From Nocardia abscessus NBRC 100374 (GTDB lineage Bacteria > Actinomycetota > Actinomycetes > Mycobacteriales > Mycobacteriaceae), in assembly GCF_000308455.1 (NCBI RefSeq), contig NZ_BAFP01000110.1, positions 53,440 to 117,439 on the forward strand: 64,000 bases of DNA, given 5' to 3'. The stretch's first letter is position 1. Each line of letters starts with the position of its first letter. Below the pieces are notes generated by a model. It was given only the letters and a program-made list of their open reading frames with translations, was not told the origin of the DNA and did no database searches. Positions 24,576 through 33,129 of this stretch are shown here, piece by piece. The position numbers were made by a program, and so were the translations under genes.

Positions 24576-25832
24576 TCAGTTCCAGGTGTCTTCGAGCACG
24601 CGCGGCTTGCACGCCTGCCAAGCGCCCGCCAGCAGCACCAGCACTGCCGCGCCGAGCATCGCGAACGGAACGAACCAGCCACCCGTCGCCGTGCGCAGCA
24701 CACCGAACAGCAGCGGACCCACACAGGCCACCGCGTACCCGACGCCCTGGGTGAAGCCGGACAGCGCGGCCGACCCGGCAGGCGTGCGGGTGCGCAAGTT
24801 GATCAGCGTCAGCGCCATCGGGAAGGTGCTCGGACCGAGACCGAGCACGACGACCCACAGGATCGGCGCGGCCATCGGCGCGATGAGCAGACCGGCGAAC
24901 GCGACGAAGAACAGCACCGCGCAGGCCACCACCACCGGGAACGGGTTGCGGAACCGGGCGACCACGGTCGGCGCGGTGAGCGCGGCGACGAGGCCGACGA
25001 CGGCGAACAGCCCGACCATCGCGCCGCCATAGCCCGCACTCGCGCCCGCCTCGCGCAAGATCTTCGGCAACCAGGTGAACATCGCGTAGGTGGTGAGCGA
25101 GGTCATGCCGAACATGCCCGCCATGCCCCAGGCGATCGGCGAGCGCCACACGCGGCCGGTGCCGGGCGCCTGCTCGGCCACCGCCGTCCGGTCCGCACCG
25201 CCGTGCCCGCGCCGGCCGCGCAGCACCGCCAGCCACGGCACCGCCGCGGCGAAGCCCAGCAGCCCCCACACCCCGAGCGAGACGCGCCAGCCGTGCGCCT
25301 CCGCCACCGGGACCGCGGCGAGCGCGGGCACGACCGTGCCGAGTTGCACCATCACGATGTACAGCGAACTGATCACCGCGAGGCGATCCGGGAAGTACCG
25401 CTTCACCAGCGGCGGGATCACCACATTGCCGATGCCCATGCCCGCGAGTGCGAGCGCGGAGAAGACCAGCAGTTCGGCGGTGCCCGACATCAGCACCCGG
25501 ATGAGCATGCCGCTGCCCGCCATCAGCATGGCGATCAGTGCGGTGCGCTCCAGCCCGACCCGGACCGCCAAGACCGGCGTGAGCAGTCCGGACAGCGCGA
25601 ACATGGCCGTGGGGATCATGCCGAAGACGCCGACAACCGCGGCGCCGTAACCGATTTCGGCGCCGATCTGCTCGGCCAGTGGGCTGTACGCGGTGACCGC
25701 GACGCGCAGGGTGAGCGCCGACATCACGATGGCGGTGAGAACCAGCAGGCGGCCCTCGGTCAGCGCACGTCGACGGCGCTCGACCAGGACGGATTCCTGA
25801 CGAGCCGCGATTTCCGGGAGGGTGGCAGTCAC
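24576..25832 (-). CDS. MFS transporter, CynX/NimT-like
   Basis: 418 residues from the GTG at 25832, with 12 predicted membrane segments and a long basic loop at the middle ('LRGRRGHGGADRTAV'). Landmarks of the cyanate/2-nitroimidazole-type MFS group are 'TLRVAVTAYSPLAEQIGAEIG' (two parts), 'GMIPTAMFALSGLLTPVLA', 'GMGIGNVVIPPLVKRYFPD' and 'GLGPSTFPMALTLINLRTRT'. The substrate is unknown; in this nitrogen-uptake setting cyanate or another small nitrogen compound is possible but not shown. ATG at 25868 would add 12 residues unlike the family. It is divergent from the GntR gene, its likely regulator. Confidence 0.82.
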   Translation of the reverse strand: MTATLPEIAARQESVLVERRRRALTEGRLLVLTAIVMSALTLRVAVTAYSPLAEQIGAEIGYGAAVVGVFGMIPTAMFALSGLLTPVLAVRVGLERTALIAMLMAGSGMLIRVLMSGTAELLVFSALALAGMGIGNVVIPPLVKRYFPDRLAVISSLYIVMVQLGTVVPALAAVPVAEAHGWRVSLGVWGLLGFAAAVPWLAVLRGRRGHGGADRTAVAEQAPGTGRVWRSPIAWGMAGMFGMTSLTTYAMFTWLPKILREAGASAGYGGAMVGLFAVVGLVAALTAPTVVARFRNPFPVVVACAVLFFVAFAGLLIAPMAAPILWVVVLGLGPSTFPMALTLINLRTRTPAGSAALSGFTQGVGYAVACVGPLLFGVLRTATGGWFVPFAMLGAAVLVLLAGAWQACKPRVLEDTWN

Positions 25833-25897
25833 CGAGAAATCATAGGATGATCGGATGATGAGCAGCAACGATTTGTGATGGGCGGTACTCTGTCGGG

Positions 25898-26569
25898 GTG
25901 CAACCCGTCCGGCGCACCAGCCTCATCGCCCAGGTAACCGAGCAGCTGCGTGCCGAAATCCGTTCCGGCCGTTGGTCTATCGGCTCCCGCATCCCGACCG
26001 AGCCGGAACTCACCGAACTCACCGGCACCGGCCGCAATACGGTGCGCGAGGCCGTCCAGGCGCTCGTGCACGCCGGCATGCTGGAACGACGCCAAGGTTC
26101 CGGGACCTATGTCATCGCGGCATCCGACCTCGGCGGAACCCTGGGCAAATACTTCGCCGACGCCGAGGAACGCGACGTCCTGGAGCTGCGTCTCGCGCTG
26201 GACGGCACGGCCGCCGCACTGGCGGCGCGCCGCCGCGACGACACCGACATCGCGAATCTGCTGCGCCTGCTGGCCGAACGCGACGAGAAATGGGATGAGG
26301 ACCCGGTCGCCGCGATCGAGGCGGACGTCCAGTTGCACCGCGCGATCGTCGTCGCGAGCCACAACGCGGTGTACCTCGAGTTCTACGACTCGCTGCTGCC
26401 CATCATCGAACAGGTCATCCGCGCGCGGACATCGAAGTCCGACGACTCCTACACCGAGGAGCACGCGGCCTTGGTGCACGCGGTGATCGACGGCGATCCC
26501 GAACGGGCCGCCTCGGCCACCCGCTGCTTCCTCAACTCTCTCATCGCGGAGTACCCGGACGCGCGATGA
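25898..26569 (+). CDS. GntR-family regulator, FadR subfamily (FCD domain)
   Basis: 223 residues. Winged-helix HTH at ~5-70: 'LIAQVTEQLRAEIRSGRWSI', 'PTEPELTELTGTGRNTVREA', 'VLVHAGMLERRQGSGTYV' (read as ALVHAGMLE). The helical FCD ligand domain (~85-215) has the metal-binding pattern in 'EADVQLHRAIVVASHN' and 'EEHAALVHAVIDGD', the last histidine region. It most likely represses the divergent MFS transporter in response to a small acid; the direct repeat GGATGATCGGATGATG in the shared 65-bp gap is a candidate operator. The GTG start leaves a minimal N-terminus. Confidence 0.88.
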   Translation: MQPVRRTSLIAQVTEQLRAEIRSGRWSIGSRIPTEPELTELTGTGRNTVREAVQALVHAGMLERRQGSGTYVIAASDLGGTLGKYFADAEERDVLELRLALDGTAAALAARRRDDTDIANLLRLLAERDEKWDEDPVAAIEADVQLHRAIVVASHNAVYLEFYDSLLPIIEQVIRARTSKSDDSYTEEHAALVHAVIDGDPERAASATRCFLNSLIAEYPDAR

Positions 26570-26579
26570 ACGACGCCAG

Positions 26580-26595
26580 GTAACCAAGCGGTCAC
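26580..26595 (+). promoter_or_regulatory. Candidate GlnR half-site pair upstream of second narK
   Basis: GTAAC (26580-26584), six bases, GTCAC (26591-26595). This fits the gTnAC-n6-GnnAC pattern less completely than the box at 24400, because the second element is GTCAC rather than GAAAC. A further GGAACGTCAC lies at 26631-26640. It is 170 bases upstream of narK. Confidence 0.45.
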
Positions 26596-26763
26596 CATGC
26601 GAAGCCGCGCGGTGTGAGTCGGATTTGCCGGGAACGTCACCGAAGAGCACGGGGACGCAACAAGCGGCTCATACCTTTGTCTCGACCGTAGCTAGGCACT
26701 CGACAGCCGCCGGCGGCACTACGCCGCGATGAGGGCCGGTCGAGCCGAATCGAGAGGAAGCCG

Positions 26764-28245
26764 ATGACCGCCGTAGCAGCCACCGGCCAGCAGTCGCCGA
26801 CAGCGACTTTCGAACACCAGAAACGGGGACGCTGGCTCGACCATTGGGATCCGGACAACCCGAAGTTCTGGGCATCCGGGGGCGCGAAAACCGCGCGCAA
26901 GAATTTGATCTTCTCCGTGTTCGCCGAGAATCTCGGCTTCAGCGTCTGGGTCATCTGGGGCACCGTGGTGACCAGCATGGGCGCCGCGGGCTTCGACTTC
27001 CTCGCCGGCCTCGGCAAGGGCAACCCCACCGCGGTGAGCAACGCGCTGCTGCTCACCTCGACCCCCACCCTGGTCGGCGCCGCCCTGCGCATTCCGTACA
27101 CCTTCGCCATCCCCCGGTTCGGCGGCCGGGCGTTCACCGTGTTCAGCGCGGCGATGCTGCTGATTCCGACGCTGGGCCTGGCCTATTTCGTCAACCAGCC
27201 GGGCACGCCGATGTGGGTGTTCCTGGTGCTGGCCGCGCTCGCCGGCGTCGGCGGCGGCAACTTCTCCTCCTCGATGGCCAACATCAACTTCTTCTTCCCC
27301 GAGGGCAAGAAGGGCGCGGCGCTGGGCATCAACGCGGCGGGCGGCAACCTGGGCGTCGCCCAGACCCAGCTGGTGCTGCCGTTGCTGATCACCCTCGGCA
27401 CACACATCATGGCCAAGGACGCGGCCGGCTACCGCTTCGGCATCACGCTGTCGGTGCTGGTCTGGGTGCCCTTCATCCTGATCGCCGCGTTCGGCGCACT
27501 GCGCTACATGGACAGCATCAGCACCGCCAAGTCGGACGGAAAGTCCTACCGGCGCGCGCTGACCAACCGGCACACCTGGGTGATGGCAGTCCTCTACATC
27601 GGCACCTTCGGCTCGTTCATCGGTTTCTCCTTCGCCTTCCCGACGCTGATCAAGGCCAACTTCCCGGACCTGGCCAAGATCGGCTGGATCACCACGCTCG
27701 GTAACCTCGCGTTCCTCGGCGCGCTGGTCGGGTCGTTCAGCAGGCCGTTCGGCGGGTGGGTGTCGGACAAGGTCGGCGGCGCGAAGATCACCCTGTACGT
27801 CTTCGGCGGCATGGCGATCGCGGTCGGGCTGATCATGGCCGGGCTGGAGCTGAAGAGCTTCCCGCTGTACCTGGCCGCGTTCCTGCTGCTGTTCGTGCTG
27901 ACCGGCATCGGCAACGGCTCGACCTACCGGATGATCCCGACCATCTTCAGCGCGGAGTCCAAGAAGTACGCCGCCGAGCACGGCCTCGATCCGGCCGAAT
28001 CGGCCGCCTCGGCCAAACGCCAAGCGGGCGCGGCGATCGGCGTCATCGGCGCGGTCGGCGCCTCCGGCGGCTGGCTGTTGCAGCAGGCGCTGCGTCTGTC
28101 CAACACGCACCTGCACAGCATGGCTCCCGCGTTCTGGGCCTACGCCGCGACCTTCCTGGTGATGGCCGCCGTCACCTGGTGGTTCTATCTGCGGTCCTCG
28201 TTCGCCATCCAGCGCGTTCCCTCGCTGGCGTACGCGAACGTCTGA
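26764..28245 (+). CDS. narK: Second NarK-type nitrate/nitrite MFS transporter
   Basis: 493 residues, 12 transmembrane segments, with the same NarK signatures as the copy at 22.7 kb: 'NLIFSVFAENLGFSVWVIWG', 'GVGGGNFSSSMANINFFFPE', 'GINAAGGNLGVAQTQLVLP' and 'GIGNGSTYRMIPTIF'. The presence of the 'Q' in 'AQTQLVLP' and other differences place it in another NarK subgroup, so the two transporters may differ in direction or partner ion. GAGAGGAAG precedes the ATG. It is followed after ten bases by a strong hairpin. Gene is monocistronic. Confidence 0.92.
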   Translation: MTAVAATGQQSPTATFEHQKRGRWLDHWDPDNPKFWASGGAKTARKNLIFSVFAENLGFSVWVIWGTVVTSMGAAGFDFLAGLGKGNPTAVSNALLLTSTPTLVGAALRIPYTFAIPRFGGRAFTVFSAAMLLIPTLGLAYFVNQPGTPMWVFLVLAALAGVGGGNFSSSMANINFFFPEGKKGAALGINAAGGNLGVAQTQLVLPLLITLGTHIMAKDAAGYRFGITLSVLVWVPFILIAAFGALRYMDSISTAKSDGKSYRRALTNRHTWVMAVLYIGTFGSFIGFSFAFPTLIKANFPDLAKIGWITTLGNLAFLGALVGSFSRPFGGWVSDKVGGAKITLYVFGGMAIAVGLIMAGLELKSFPLYLAAFLLLFVLTGIGNGSTYRMIPTIFSAESKKYAAEHGLDPAESAASAKRQAGAAIGVIGAVGASGGWLLQQALRLSNTHLHSMAPAFWAYAATFLVMAAVTWWFYLRSSFAIQRVPSLAYANV

Positions 28246-28254
28246 CCGCCACAG

Positions 28255-28286
28255 CGTGTCCCGCGGTCCGGACCCCGCGGGACACG
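28255..28286. terminator. Strong hairpin after narK
   Basis: CGTGTCCCGCGG (28255-28266) pairs perfectly over 12 bp with CCGCGGGACACG (28275-28286) around an 8-base loop, ten bases after the narK stop. There is no U-tract, as is common in actinomycetes. It may serve both this gene and the convergent EspG-like gene. Confidence 0.75.
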
Positions 28287-28330
28287 GGCGCCGTCACCGC
28301 CGTTCCCCTCCGGCGGTGCCGCCCACCGCA

Positions 28331-28419
28331 CAACCGAACGTCCGCCCTCACCCGGGTGAAAATCCGGATCCGGCAACGGGTCCCGGCCTGCACCGGGACG
28401 ACGGGCGGGCGTTCGGTTG
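28331..28419. repeat. 17-bp inverted repeat with 55-base spacer
   Basis: The left arm at 28331-28347 (CAACCGAACG T CCGCCC) and right arm at 28403-28419 are reverse complements with one mismatch. It lies in the convergent gap between narK and the EspG-like gene. It could be a large stem-loop terminator for the minus-strand ESX-like transcript or a remnant of a mobile element. Confidence 0.55.
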
Positions 28420-28443
28420 CGTCCAGCGGGACACCGAGCGGGG

Positions 28444-29217
28444 TCAGTACGGCAGGTGGACGCCGTCGCGCACTTCCGTGACGGTCCGGGCCATCATCTG
28501 TTGCAAGGTCGCGGCGATGCGGTCGGCGGTGGTGGGTTTGATCGTCACCACGTCGGTGCCGAAGGTGACGTAACGGCCGTCGTCCTCCACGTCGTTGAGC
28601 TGAAAATCCTTGCGGCCATGGGTATGCCGATTGTCGACGCTGCCCATCGCGTAGACCCCGACGTGACCGATCAATGTCATCGCACGAGTGAAGAACCGCT
28701 CGAATTCCTCCCGCGGCGTCGGTCGCCAGGCGTCCCGAACCGGCGGCCGCGGCCGCTCCAACTCCTCCGCCGAAGCCTGCAATTGCTTACCTCGCCCCGG
28801 GGCGCAGGCCGGGAACACATCGACAACAGCCCGCGCCACCTCACCGGCGGGCAGCAACGTCAACACCACATCACCGCCGTGCTCGGGCTCCGGTCCCGGC
28901 TCCTGCACCGCGACCGCGCCGTGCTGGTAGTGCACCCCCGCATGCGCCCGCAGCTTGCGGTCCCGGCGGGCGCCGGCGAACCCGGCTACTTCGACCCGCG
29001 CCTCCGGCGCCAGCAGCACTTCGACCGCGCGCAGCAGATCGTCATCGATGCGCGGGCCCACCGCCTGAGCGGCCGCCTGCCGCAACCGCAAACTCTCCGA
29101 ACGGAACTCGGTGGTGTACTGGTGCTGCAAGGGATAGGGCAGCACGTCCCGGCCGGTGGACTCCCACAGGGTCCGGAATTCGAGAGCGGTGAACCGCCAG
29201 CTCTGCACTTCGGGCAT
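28444..29217 (-). CDS. EspG-family type VII secretion chaperone
   Basis: 257 residues. EspG landmarks: N-terminal 'WRFTALEFRTLWESTGRDVL', a middle 'EVAGFAGARRDRKLRAHAGV', then 'GDVVLTLLPAGEVARAVVDV' and a C-terminal 'RVTFGTDVVTIKPTTADRIA'-like stretch (seen as YVTFGTDVVTIKP). EspG proteins are cytosolic chaperones that bind the tip of PPE partners in PE-PPE pairs and deliver them to an ESX system. The adjacent upstream gene, 12 bases away, encodes a PPE-like protein, its obvious client. No ESX core gene is nearby, so it would have to serve a machine encoded elsewhere. Confidence 0.8.
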   Translation of the reverse strand: MPEVQSWRFTALEFRTLWESTGRDVLPYPLQHQYTTEFRSESLRLRQAAAQAVGPRIDDDLLRAVEVLLAPEARVEVAGFAGARRDRKLRAHAGVHYQHGAVAVQEPGPEPEHGGDVVLTLLPAGEVARAVVDVFPACAPGRGKQLQASAEELERPRPPVRDAWRPTPREEFERFFTRAMTLIGHVGVYAMGSVDNRHTHGRKDFQLNDVEDDGRYVTFGTDVVTIKPTTADRIAATLQQMMARTVTEVRDGVHLPY

Positions 29218-29228
29218 GCGCGAGATCC

Positions 29229-30581
29229 TTATCGCGAGGTGTCACCGATGACCGGCGGCACCGTCCTGGGCGGGTCGTCGAGCCCGATGAGCTCATCGCC
29301 GTGTTCCTGAGTGATCAGGTAGTCCGGAATGCCCTTGTTCGTCTCGTCATCGGATTTGCCGCCGCGCGCACCGGGGGCCATGCCGCCCGGCATGCCGCTC
29401 ATACCGGCGCGACCAGTCGAGGTACCCGTCCGCGCGGCAGCGGCCGCGGACGCATTGGGAGTGTTCGATGCGGCTCGCGGAGGCACCGAGACGCCCGGCG
29501 CACCAGGATTGTTGGGACTTCCGGGACTGCCTGGCGTGCCGAGATGCGGAGTTCCGGGAGTGCCCGGAGTGTTCGGCACTGTGCTCGGCGTGGGCGTTGT
29601 CGAGGAGGGCGTGGTCGAAGCCGGTGTGGTCGAAGCCGGCGTGGTCGAGTCCTGCGTAGTGGACGACGGGTCGGTACTGGTCGACTCCGGTGTTTCCGAG
29701 GAGGTATCCGAGGGCTGAGTGCTCGACGGGCTGGTCGGATCGTCAGTGCTGTTCGTATCAGCAGGATTCGAACTGGGCGACGAAGATGTACCCGACGGGT
29801 TCCCACTGCTCGTCCCCTGCGGAATTGTTCCGTTGTCGACGCCGCTCGGATTCGAGGCAGGATTCGGACGGGGAATCACGGGAACGTTCGTATCGGACTC
29901 CATGACCACCGGGGCATAGACGGTGCGCAGCACCCGCAACGCCTCCGTCTTCGCGTTGTACTCGGCGACGTCGTCGTTGCGCCATCCGCGCCCGGCCACC
30001 CAGGCGAGGGCGTTGTCTACTCCGCTGCGATGTTCCGGCGCATGCGGCACCAATTGCTTGGTGGGTTCCAACCCCGTCGACAATTCGGCCAACTTGCTAC
30101 TGGTCAGCCGGGCGGCGTTGGAGACCTGAGCACCCTGGGCGGCGTAGTCGCCGACCGCAGTCGCCGCCGCGTTGCGCGCCTCGCCCCGCCACACACCGTC
30201 GTCGGTGGCTCGCGCCATCGCCTGCGTAAAGGTAGTCAACGAGGTCTGGTGCCGCTCGGCGATGGTGTTCCACGCCGTCACAAGGTCGCTGACCGCCTTC
30301 AGATCGATTTGATCGACCTTTTGACGCAGTGTGGCGACATCGTGCCTCTCGAACTCATCCGCGTCGAGCACTTCCCTCGGCCGGAACTCGCCCTGGAAAC
30401 CGACCTCGGCAGCCCGGCTGCGCACGCCGTCACGCTGCTGGTTGTACCTGTCCTGCACCGCCGCCGGATCGACGTCGGGCTGCAACTCCTCACCCGAAAT
30501 CCAGTTGGTGACATTGCGCAGCACAGTCGAACCCAGCTGCCCATAGTCGGGAAATCCCAAGCCGACAAAAGGATTACCCAT
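29229..30581 (-). CDS. PPE-like protein with Ser/Thr/Pro/Gly-rich domain
   Basis: 450 residues. Residues ~60-200 are helical and resemble PPE/WXG-type proteins, with 'LVTAWNTIAERHQTSLTTFT' and 'GVWRGEARNAAATAVGDYAA', the latter a clear WxG-type turn region. Residues ~235-380 are S/T/P/N/D-rich and then G/P/N-rich, with tandem units such as 'PASTT'. The C-terminus is charged. By analogy it is a secreted or surface protein with a rigid disordered stalk. Its ATG overlaps the upstream stop by one base. The next gene encodes an EspG-like chaperone, consistent with a PPE client. Confidence 0.72.
   Translation of the reverse strand: MGNPFVGLGFPDYGQLGSTVLRNVTNWISGEELQPDVDPAAVQDRYNQQRDGVRSRAAEVGFQGEFRPREVLDADEFERHDVATLRQKVDQIDLKAVSDLVTAWNTIAERHQTSLTTFTQAMARATDDGVWRGEARNAAATAVGDYAAQGAQVSNAARLTSSKLAELSTGLEPTKQLVPHAPEHRSGVDNALAWVAGRGWRNDDVAEYNAKTEALRVLRTVYAPVVMESDTNVPVIPRPNPASNPSGVDNGTIPQGTSSGNPSGTSSSPSSNPADTNSTDDPTSPSSTQPSDTSSETPESTSTDPSSTTQDSTTPASTTPASTTPSSTTPTPSTVPNTPGTPGTPHLGTPGSPGSPNNPGAPGVSVPPRAASNTPNASAAAAARTGTSTGRAGMSGMPGGMAPGARGGKSDDETNKGIPDYLITQEHGDELIGLDDPPRTVPPVIGDTSR
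29608..29652. repeat. Three 15-bp tandem repeats in the PPE-like gene
   Basis: Three in-frame units, GGCGTGGTCGAAGCC, GGTGTGGTCGAAGCC and GGCGTGGTCGAGTCC, at 29608-29622, 29623-29637 and 29638-29652. On the coding strand they encode the 'PASTT/SSTT' repeats of the disordered domain. Copy number may vary between strains. Confidence 0.8.
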
Positions 30582-30964
30582 CAGCGCACCTGCTCAGTGG
30601 TACCCGCGATCTGCGTCGCGTTCTCGACGTCCTGCCCGGTGATGCGCTTGAAGGAGATCGCCATGACCTCACGCATGTTCTTCACGGTCTCGATGTGTTC
30701 GAGGATGACTTTGTCAATCGAATTGCCTTCACCGGTAGCCTGTTTCAGGAACTTTTTAACCAGATCGCCGGCCATTTCGAAGTCGCCGAAGCCACCGACA
30801 TTTTGGGCATCTTGCGTAACGATCGCAAGGTCTTGGAGATCTTTCATACGCTGGTCACACGCTTTTGCGCACGCGTATGCGACTTCGTGATTATCGAGGT
30901 AGAGTTCCCCCGATCGGGCTTGTCCAGCAAGGCTACTCCATAGTCCTGCGTTTTCCTCGCTCAT
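30581..30964 (-). CDS. 127-residue ESX-associated protein, copy A
   Basis: 127 residues, helical, with no signal or membrane segment. It is about 75% identical by hand alignment to the protein at 34220-34603; the last third ('ILEHIETVKNMREVMAISFK', 'RITGQD.ENATQIA') is nearly invariant. Each copy is preceded by a DUF3558 lipoprotein gene, so the pair is a module. The size and helical content suggest a WXG100-like or substrate-adaptor role, but there is no WxG motif ('GFGDF' sits in its place). Conserved cysteines in 'CAKACDQR'. It overlaps the downstream PPE-like gene by one base. Confidence 0.7.
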   Translation of the reverse strand: MSEENAGLWSSLAGQARSGELYLDNHEVAYACAKACDQRMKDLQDLAIVTQDAQNVGGFGDFEMAGDLVKKFLKQATGEGNSIDKVILEHIETVKNMREVMAISFKRITGQDVENATQIAGTTEQVR

Positions 30965-30979
30965 CCATCCCCTCCCAGA

Positions 30980-31510
30980 TCACTTCGGCAGAACGGGTAC
31001 GATCGACTCGCCGACTCGATATAGGGTCGTGCAGGGGTCCTCGAGATTGTCCAAACCAGCCAAATTGGATACCCGCAATTGAACGACACCTTGAGACGCC
31101 GAGAACAGGACGTCGCACAGCAGACCCTTCGAAGCCCCTTCAACTTTGAACTGCCGCCCTTCCCGGCCAGCAACCGTGACATCCCGAAAATCGACGTTTC
31201 CGGGCTTCTTTTCGAACTCGGCCACGGTCCGTCCCGTCGAGAACACGGTCATCGAGTAGCGGCTGCCCTTCCAGCGGCAGATTTCCCAGCCAGATTGGTC
31301 GACTCCCGCCACGCCCGCCTCCTCGGTCGCCGGATCGACCCCCGCTGCCCGCAATGCCTCATCGGGAATGCCTGTGCACGGGTCGAACAGAGCCTGTGCC
31401 GCAGTAGTGCTGGAACCCGTCGTGGGCGATCCGCTCGTGGTGTCCCCACACCCCACGATTCCGGTCGCCAACGCACCGACGAGCAGCGCCAACATGATTC
31501 GACGACTCAT
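30980..31510 (-). CDS. DUF3558-type lipoprotein, copy A
   Basis: 176 residues. Lipoprotein signal: 'MSRRIMLALLVGALATGIVG' then the lipobox cysteine in IVGCGD. A T/S/G linker follows ('TTSGSPTTGSSTTAAQ'), then the DUF3558 fold with 'FDPCTGIPDEALRAAGVDP', 'GWEICRWKG' and 'LRVSNLAGLDNLEDPCTTLY', whose cysteines probably form disulfides. DUF3558 lipoproteins are widespread in mycobacteria and Nocardia; function unknown. The start at 31510 puts the signal peptide at the very N-terminus after a GAGAGGGTGGGG purine tract. The copy at 34641 has exactly the same length. Confidence 0.82.
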   Translation of the reverse strand: MSRRIMLALLVGALATGIVGCGDTTSGSPTTGSSTTAAQALFDPCTGIPDEALRAAGVDPATEEAGVAGVDQSGWEICRWKGSRYSMTVFSTGRTVAEFEKKPGNVDFRDVTVAGREGRQFKVEGASKGLLCDVLFSASQGVVQLRVSNLAGLDNLEDPCTTLYRVGESIVPVLPK

Positions 31511-31858
31511 CCCCACCCTCTCGAACCCCGACGATTCAGGTTCGCCAACAGTAGCAGACGACCAACTGGTGAGCCCTGCCCGCGCTGGTCCACAGGTGGC
31601 CTGAGCGTGCCGGGCAGGACGCGGCCGACAGCCAGCCGAACGGTGCGCGCGAGGCCTCACTGCGTTGAGGTTCAGAGGGTTGGGGGCCGCATCCAACTAG
31701 CACCGGTTCAGGCATGACGCGTGGCGATTTCATCGGGCGTATCGATGCCGGCAATATGGTCGCGCCGGAACGGGGCGTGTCATAGCGCGCTGCACCTGAC
31801 CGAGCAGCCCGAAATCTCGGCGGTCACCGGAATCACGACCTACATAGACTGAGCAGGT
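31511..31858. other. 348-bp region between the two ESX-like units
   Basis: Upstream region of lipoprotein copy A and downstream region of the four-helix membrane protein gene. It should hold the promoter of unit A. No hairpin terminator, gene or RNA was recognised. Sequence similarity to the corresponding region of copy B (35172-35397) is limited to the first ~25 bases before the lipoprotein start. Confidence 0.4.
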
Positions 31859-32335
31859 TCAACGTGATTCGCTCGCGCCTTCCTCGTCGTCTCGTGGCCC
31901 GCCGAATGGCCGTGGCGGTTTAACGCATTGTTCGAACAGAGCGGCGAGGCAGAAGATGAACATCAAATAGAACGGGGTTACCCATATCTCCCAGTTCTCG
32001 ACCTTGCCCATCAATCCCGTCACCACTGCAACCGCTCCCGTTACCGCCACCGCCGCGTACGCGATGACAAAGGCACCGCGGACCGCCGCCCGCAGTCGGC
32101 CCTCAGGCGGCTGCCGTCGACTGACCGCAATCGCGAACAGCTGCACCGTCAGCGCGAACACTATCGCGCCGCGCTGCGCCGGCCCGACGCCCACCATATC
32201 GCCCACGACGGTGCACATGAGCGCCCATCCGATCACGGTGGGCGGAGTGGCCGCAACGATGAGGCCGAACAACCGGACCCCTTGTTCCCACATCGCCACC
32301 CGCCTACGTCTGGCCTCGTTCAGCTCAGCCGCCAC
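31859..32335 (-). CDS. Four-helix membrane protein of the ESX-like cluster
   Basis: 158 residues with four hydrophobic segments: 'GVRLFGLIVAATPPTVIGWA', 'GAIVFALTVQLFAIAVS', 'GAFVIAYAAVAVTGAVAVVTG' (slightly shortened) and 'VTPFYLMFIFCLAALFEQ'. Both ends are charged and probably cytoplasmic. No family was recognised. It is the last gene of unit B and overlaps the 264-residue gene by 16 bases, implying a shared transcript and perhaps a physical partnership. An immunity or anchoring role for its neighbour is a guess from position only. Confidence 0.65.
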   Translation of the reverse strand: MAAELNEARRRRVAMWEQGVRLFGLIVAATPPTVIGWALMCTVVGDMVGVGPAQRGAIVFALTVQLFAIAVSRRQPPEGRLRAAVRGAFVIAYAAVAVTGAVAVVTGLMGKVENWEIWVTPFYLMFIFCLAALFEQCVKPPRPFGGPRDDEEGASESR

Positions 32336-33114
32336 TTGGATTCGCCATCCCCCTCTACTGATGCGTCAGCGAATGTCGACGCCTGCGAGTCCGGCCATCC
32401 CCCAGGGAAGGTGCTGTTGTCGGAGAGCGCAGAGTTCAGTTCGCTGAATGCTTTTGCCTGCAGTCCGATAAAGCTGGTAACCGCCGCGACCGCAGCCCAT
32501 AGCTGTGCCGCGGACAAACCCGATGTTGCAGCGATATCAGCAATGCTGATCGGCGCGCCGACGCCGCTCGCCAATTCCCCGATCGCCCTGGCCAGGCCGA
32601 GCAGGAAACTTCCACAGATAACCAGAATCCCACTATAGAAGGCAAGGCCTCCGACGGCACATTCCATCATCGCACTTCTGGCCTTGTCGGAGACGTCTCC
32701 CATCTTTCCGGCAGCAGCGCTCTGTGACGTATTCGTCTTGAGGTACGAAAGCTGTGCCGCACCTTTCCAACTCCGGTTGGCTTGGAGGTTGTTGGGGTCG
32801 ATCTCGCCCTGGATACTCGTCACAGCATTGCGTACGGTCGCCCACTCGTTGCTGCGCAAGTACATTTCATACGGCGCTCGAATTCCTTGTATAATCTCGT
32901 AAATCTTTTCCCAGATCCATCTGCACACCTCGACGATCTTGTCTGCGCATACTTTGACCGCCCGTTGGACTGGCGGAATCAGACGGGCATAAGGAAGATC
33001 GAGTGCCGCGCTTTCGGCATGCGGAACATCGACCTTGATCGAACTATCGATCGTTTTCAAAAATCTTTCAAGCTCGCGTACCACCGAGTCGTACGATGCG
33101 ACATCAAAAGTCAT
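32320..33114 (-). CDS. 264-residue ESX-like protein with membrane hairpin
   Basis: 264 residues. The N-terminal ~155 are helical and resemble WXG100-type four-helix proteins, with 'NRSWKGAAQLSYLKTNTSQS' as a WxG-like turn ('SWKGAA'). Two hydrophobic segments follow at ~158-178 ('GLAFYSGILVICGSFLLGLA') and ~200-222 ('LSAAQLWAAVAAVTSFIGLQ'). The end is soluble, 'FPGGWPDSQ'. The layout resembles large WXG-like proteins of Nocardia ESX loci. It follows a 101-residue EspC-like gene by 15 bases, a natural heterodimer partner. Function unknown; codon use is AT-richer than the rest of the window. Confidence 0.62.
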   Translation of the reverse strand: MTFDVASYDSVVRELERFLKTIDSSIKVDVPHAESAALDLPYARLIPPVQRAVKVCADKIVEVCRWIWEKIYEIIQGIRAPYEMYLRSNEWATVRNAVTSIQGEIDPNNLQANRSWKGAAQLSYLKTNTSQSAAAGKMGDVSDKARSAMMECAVGGLAFYSGILVICGSFLLGLARAIGELASGVGAPISIADIAATSGLSAAQLWAAVAAVTSFIGLQAKAFSELNSALSDNSTFPGGWPDSQASTFADASVEGDGESKWRLS

Positions 33115-33129
33115 TGTTAACCCTGTCCA

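Noticed and set aside
29608..29652. CRISPR-like repeats
   Set aside because: The 15-bp units are contiguous, in frame and encode a low-complexity protein; there are no spacers.
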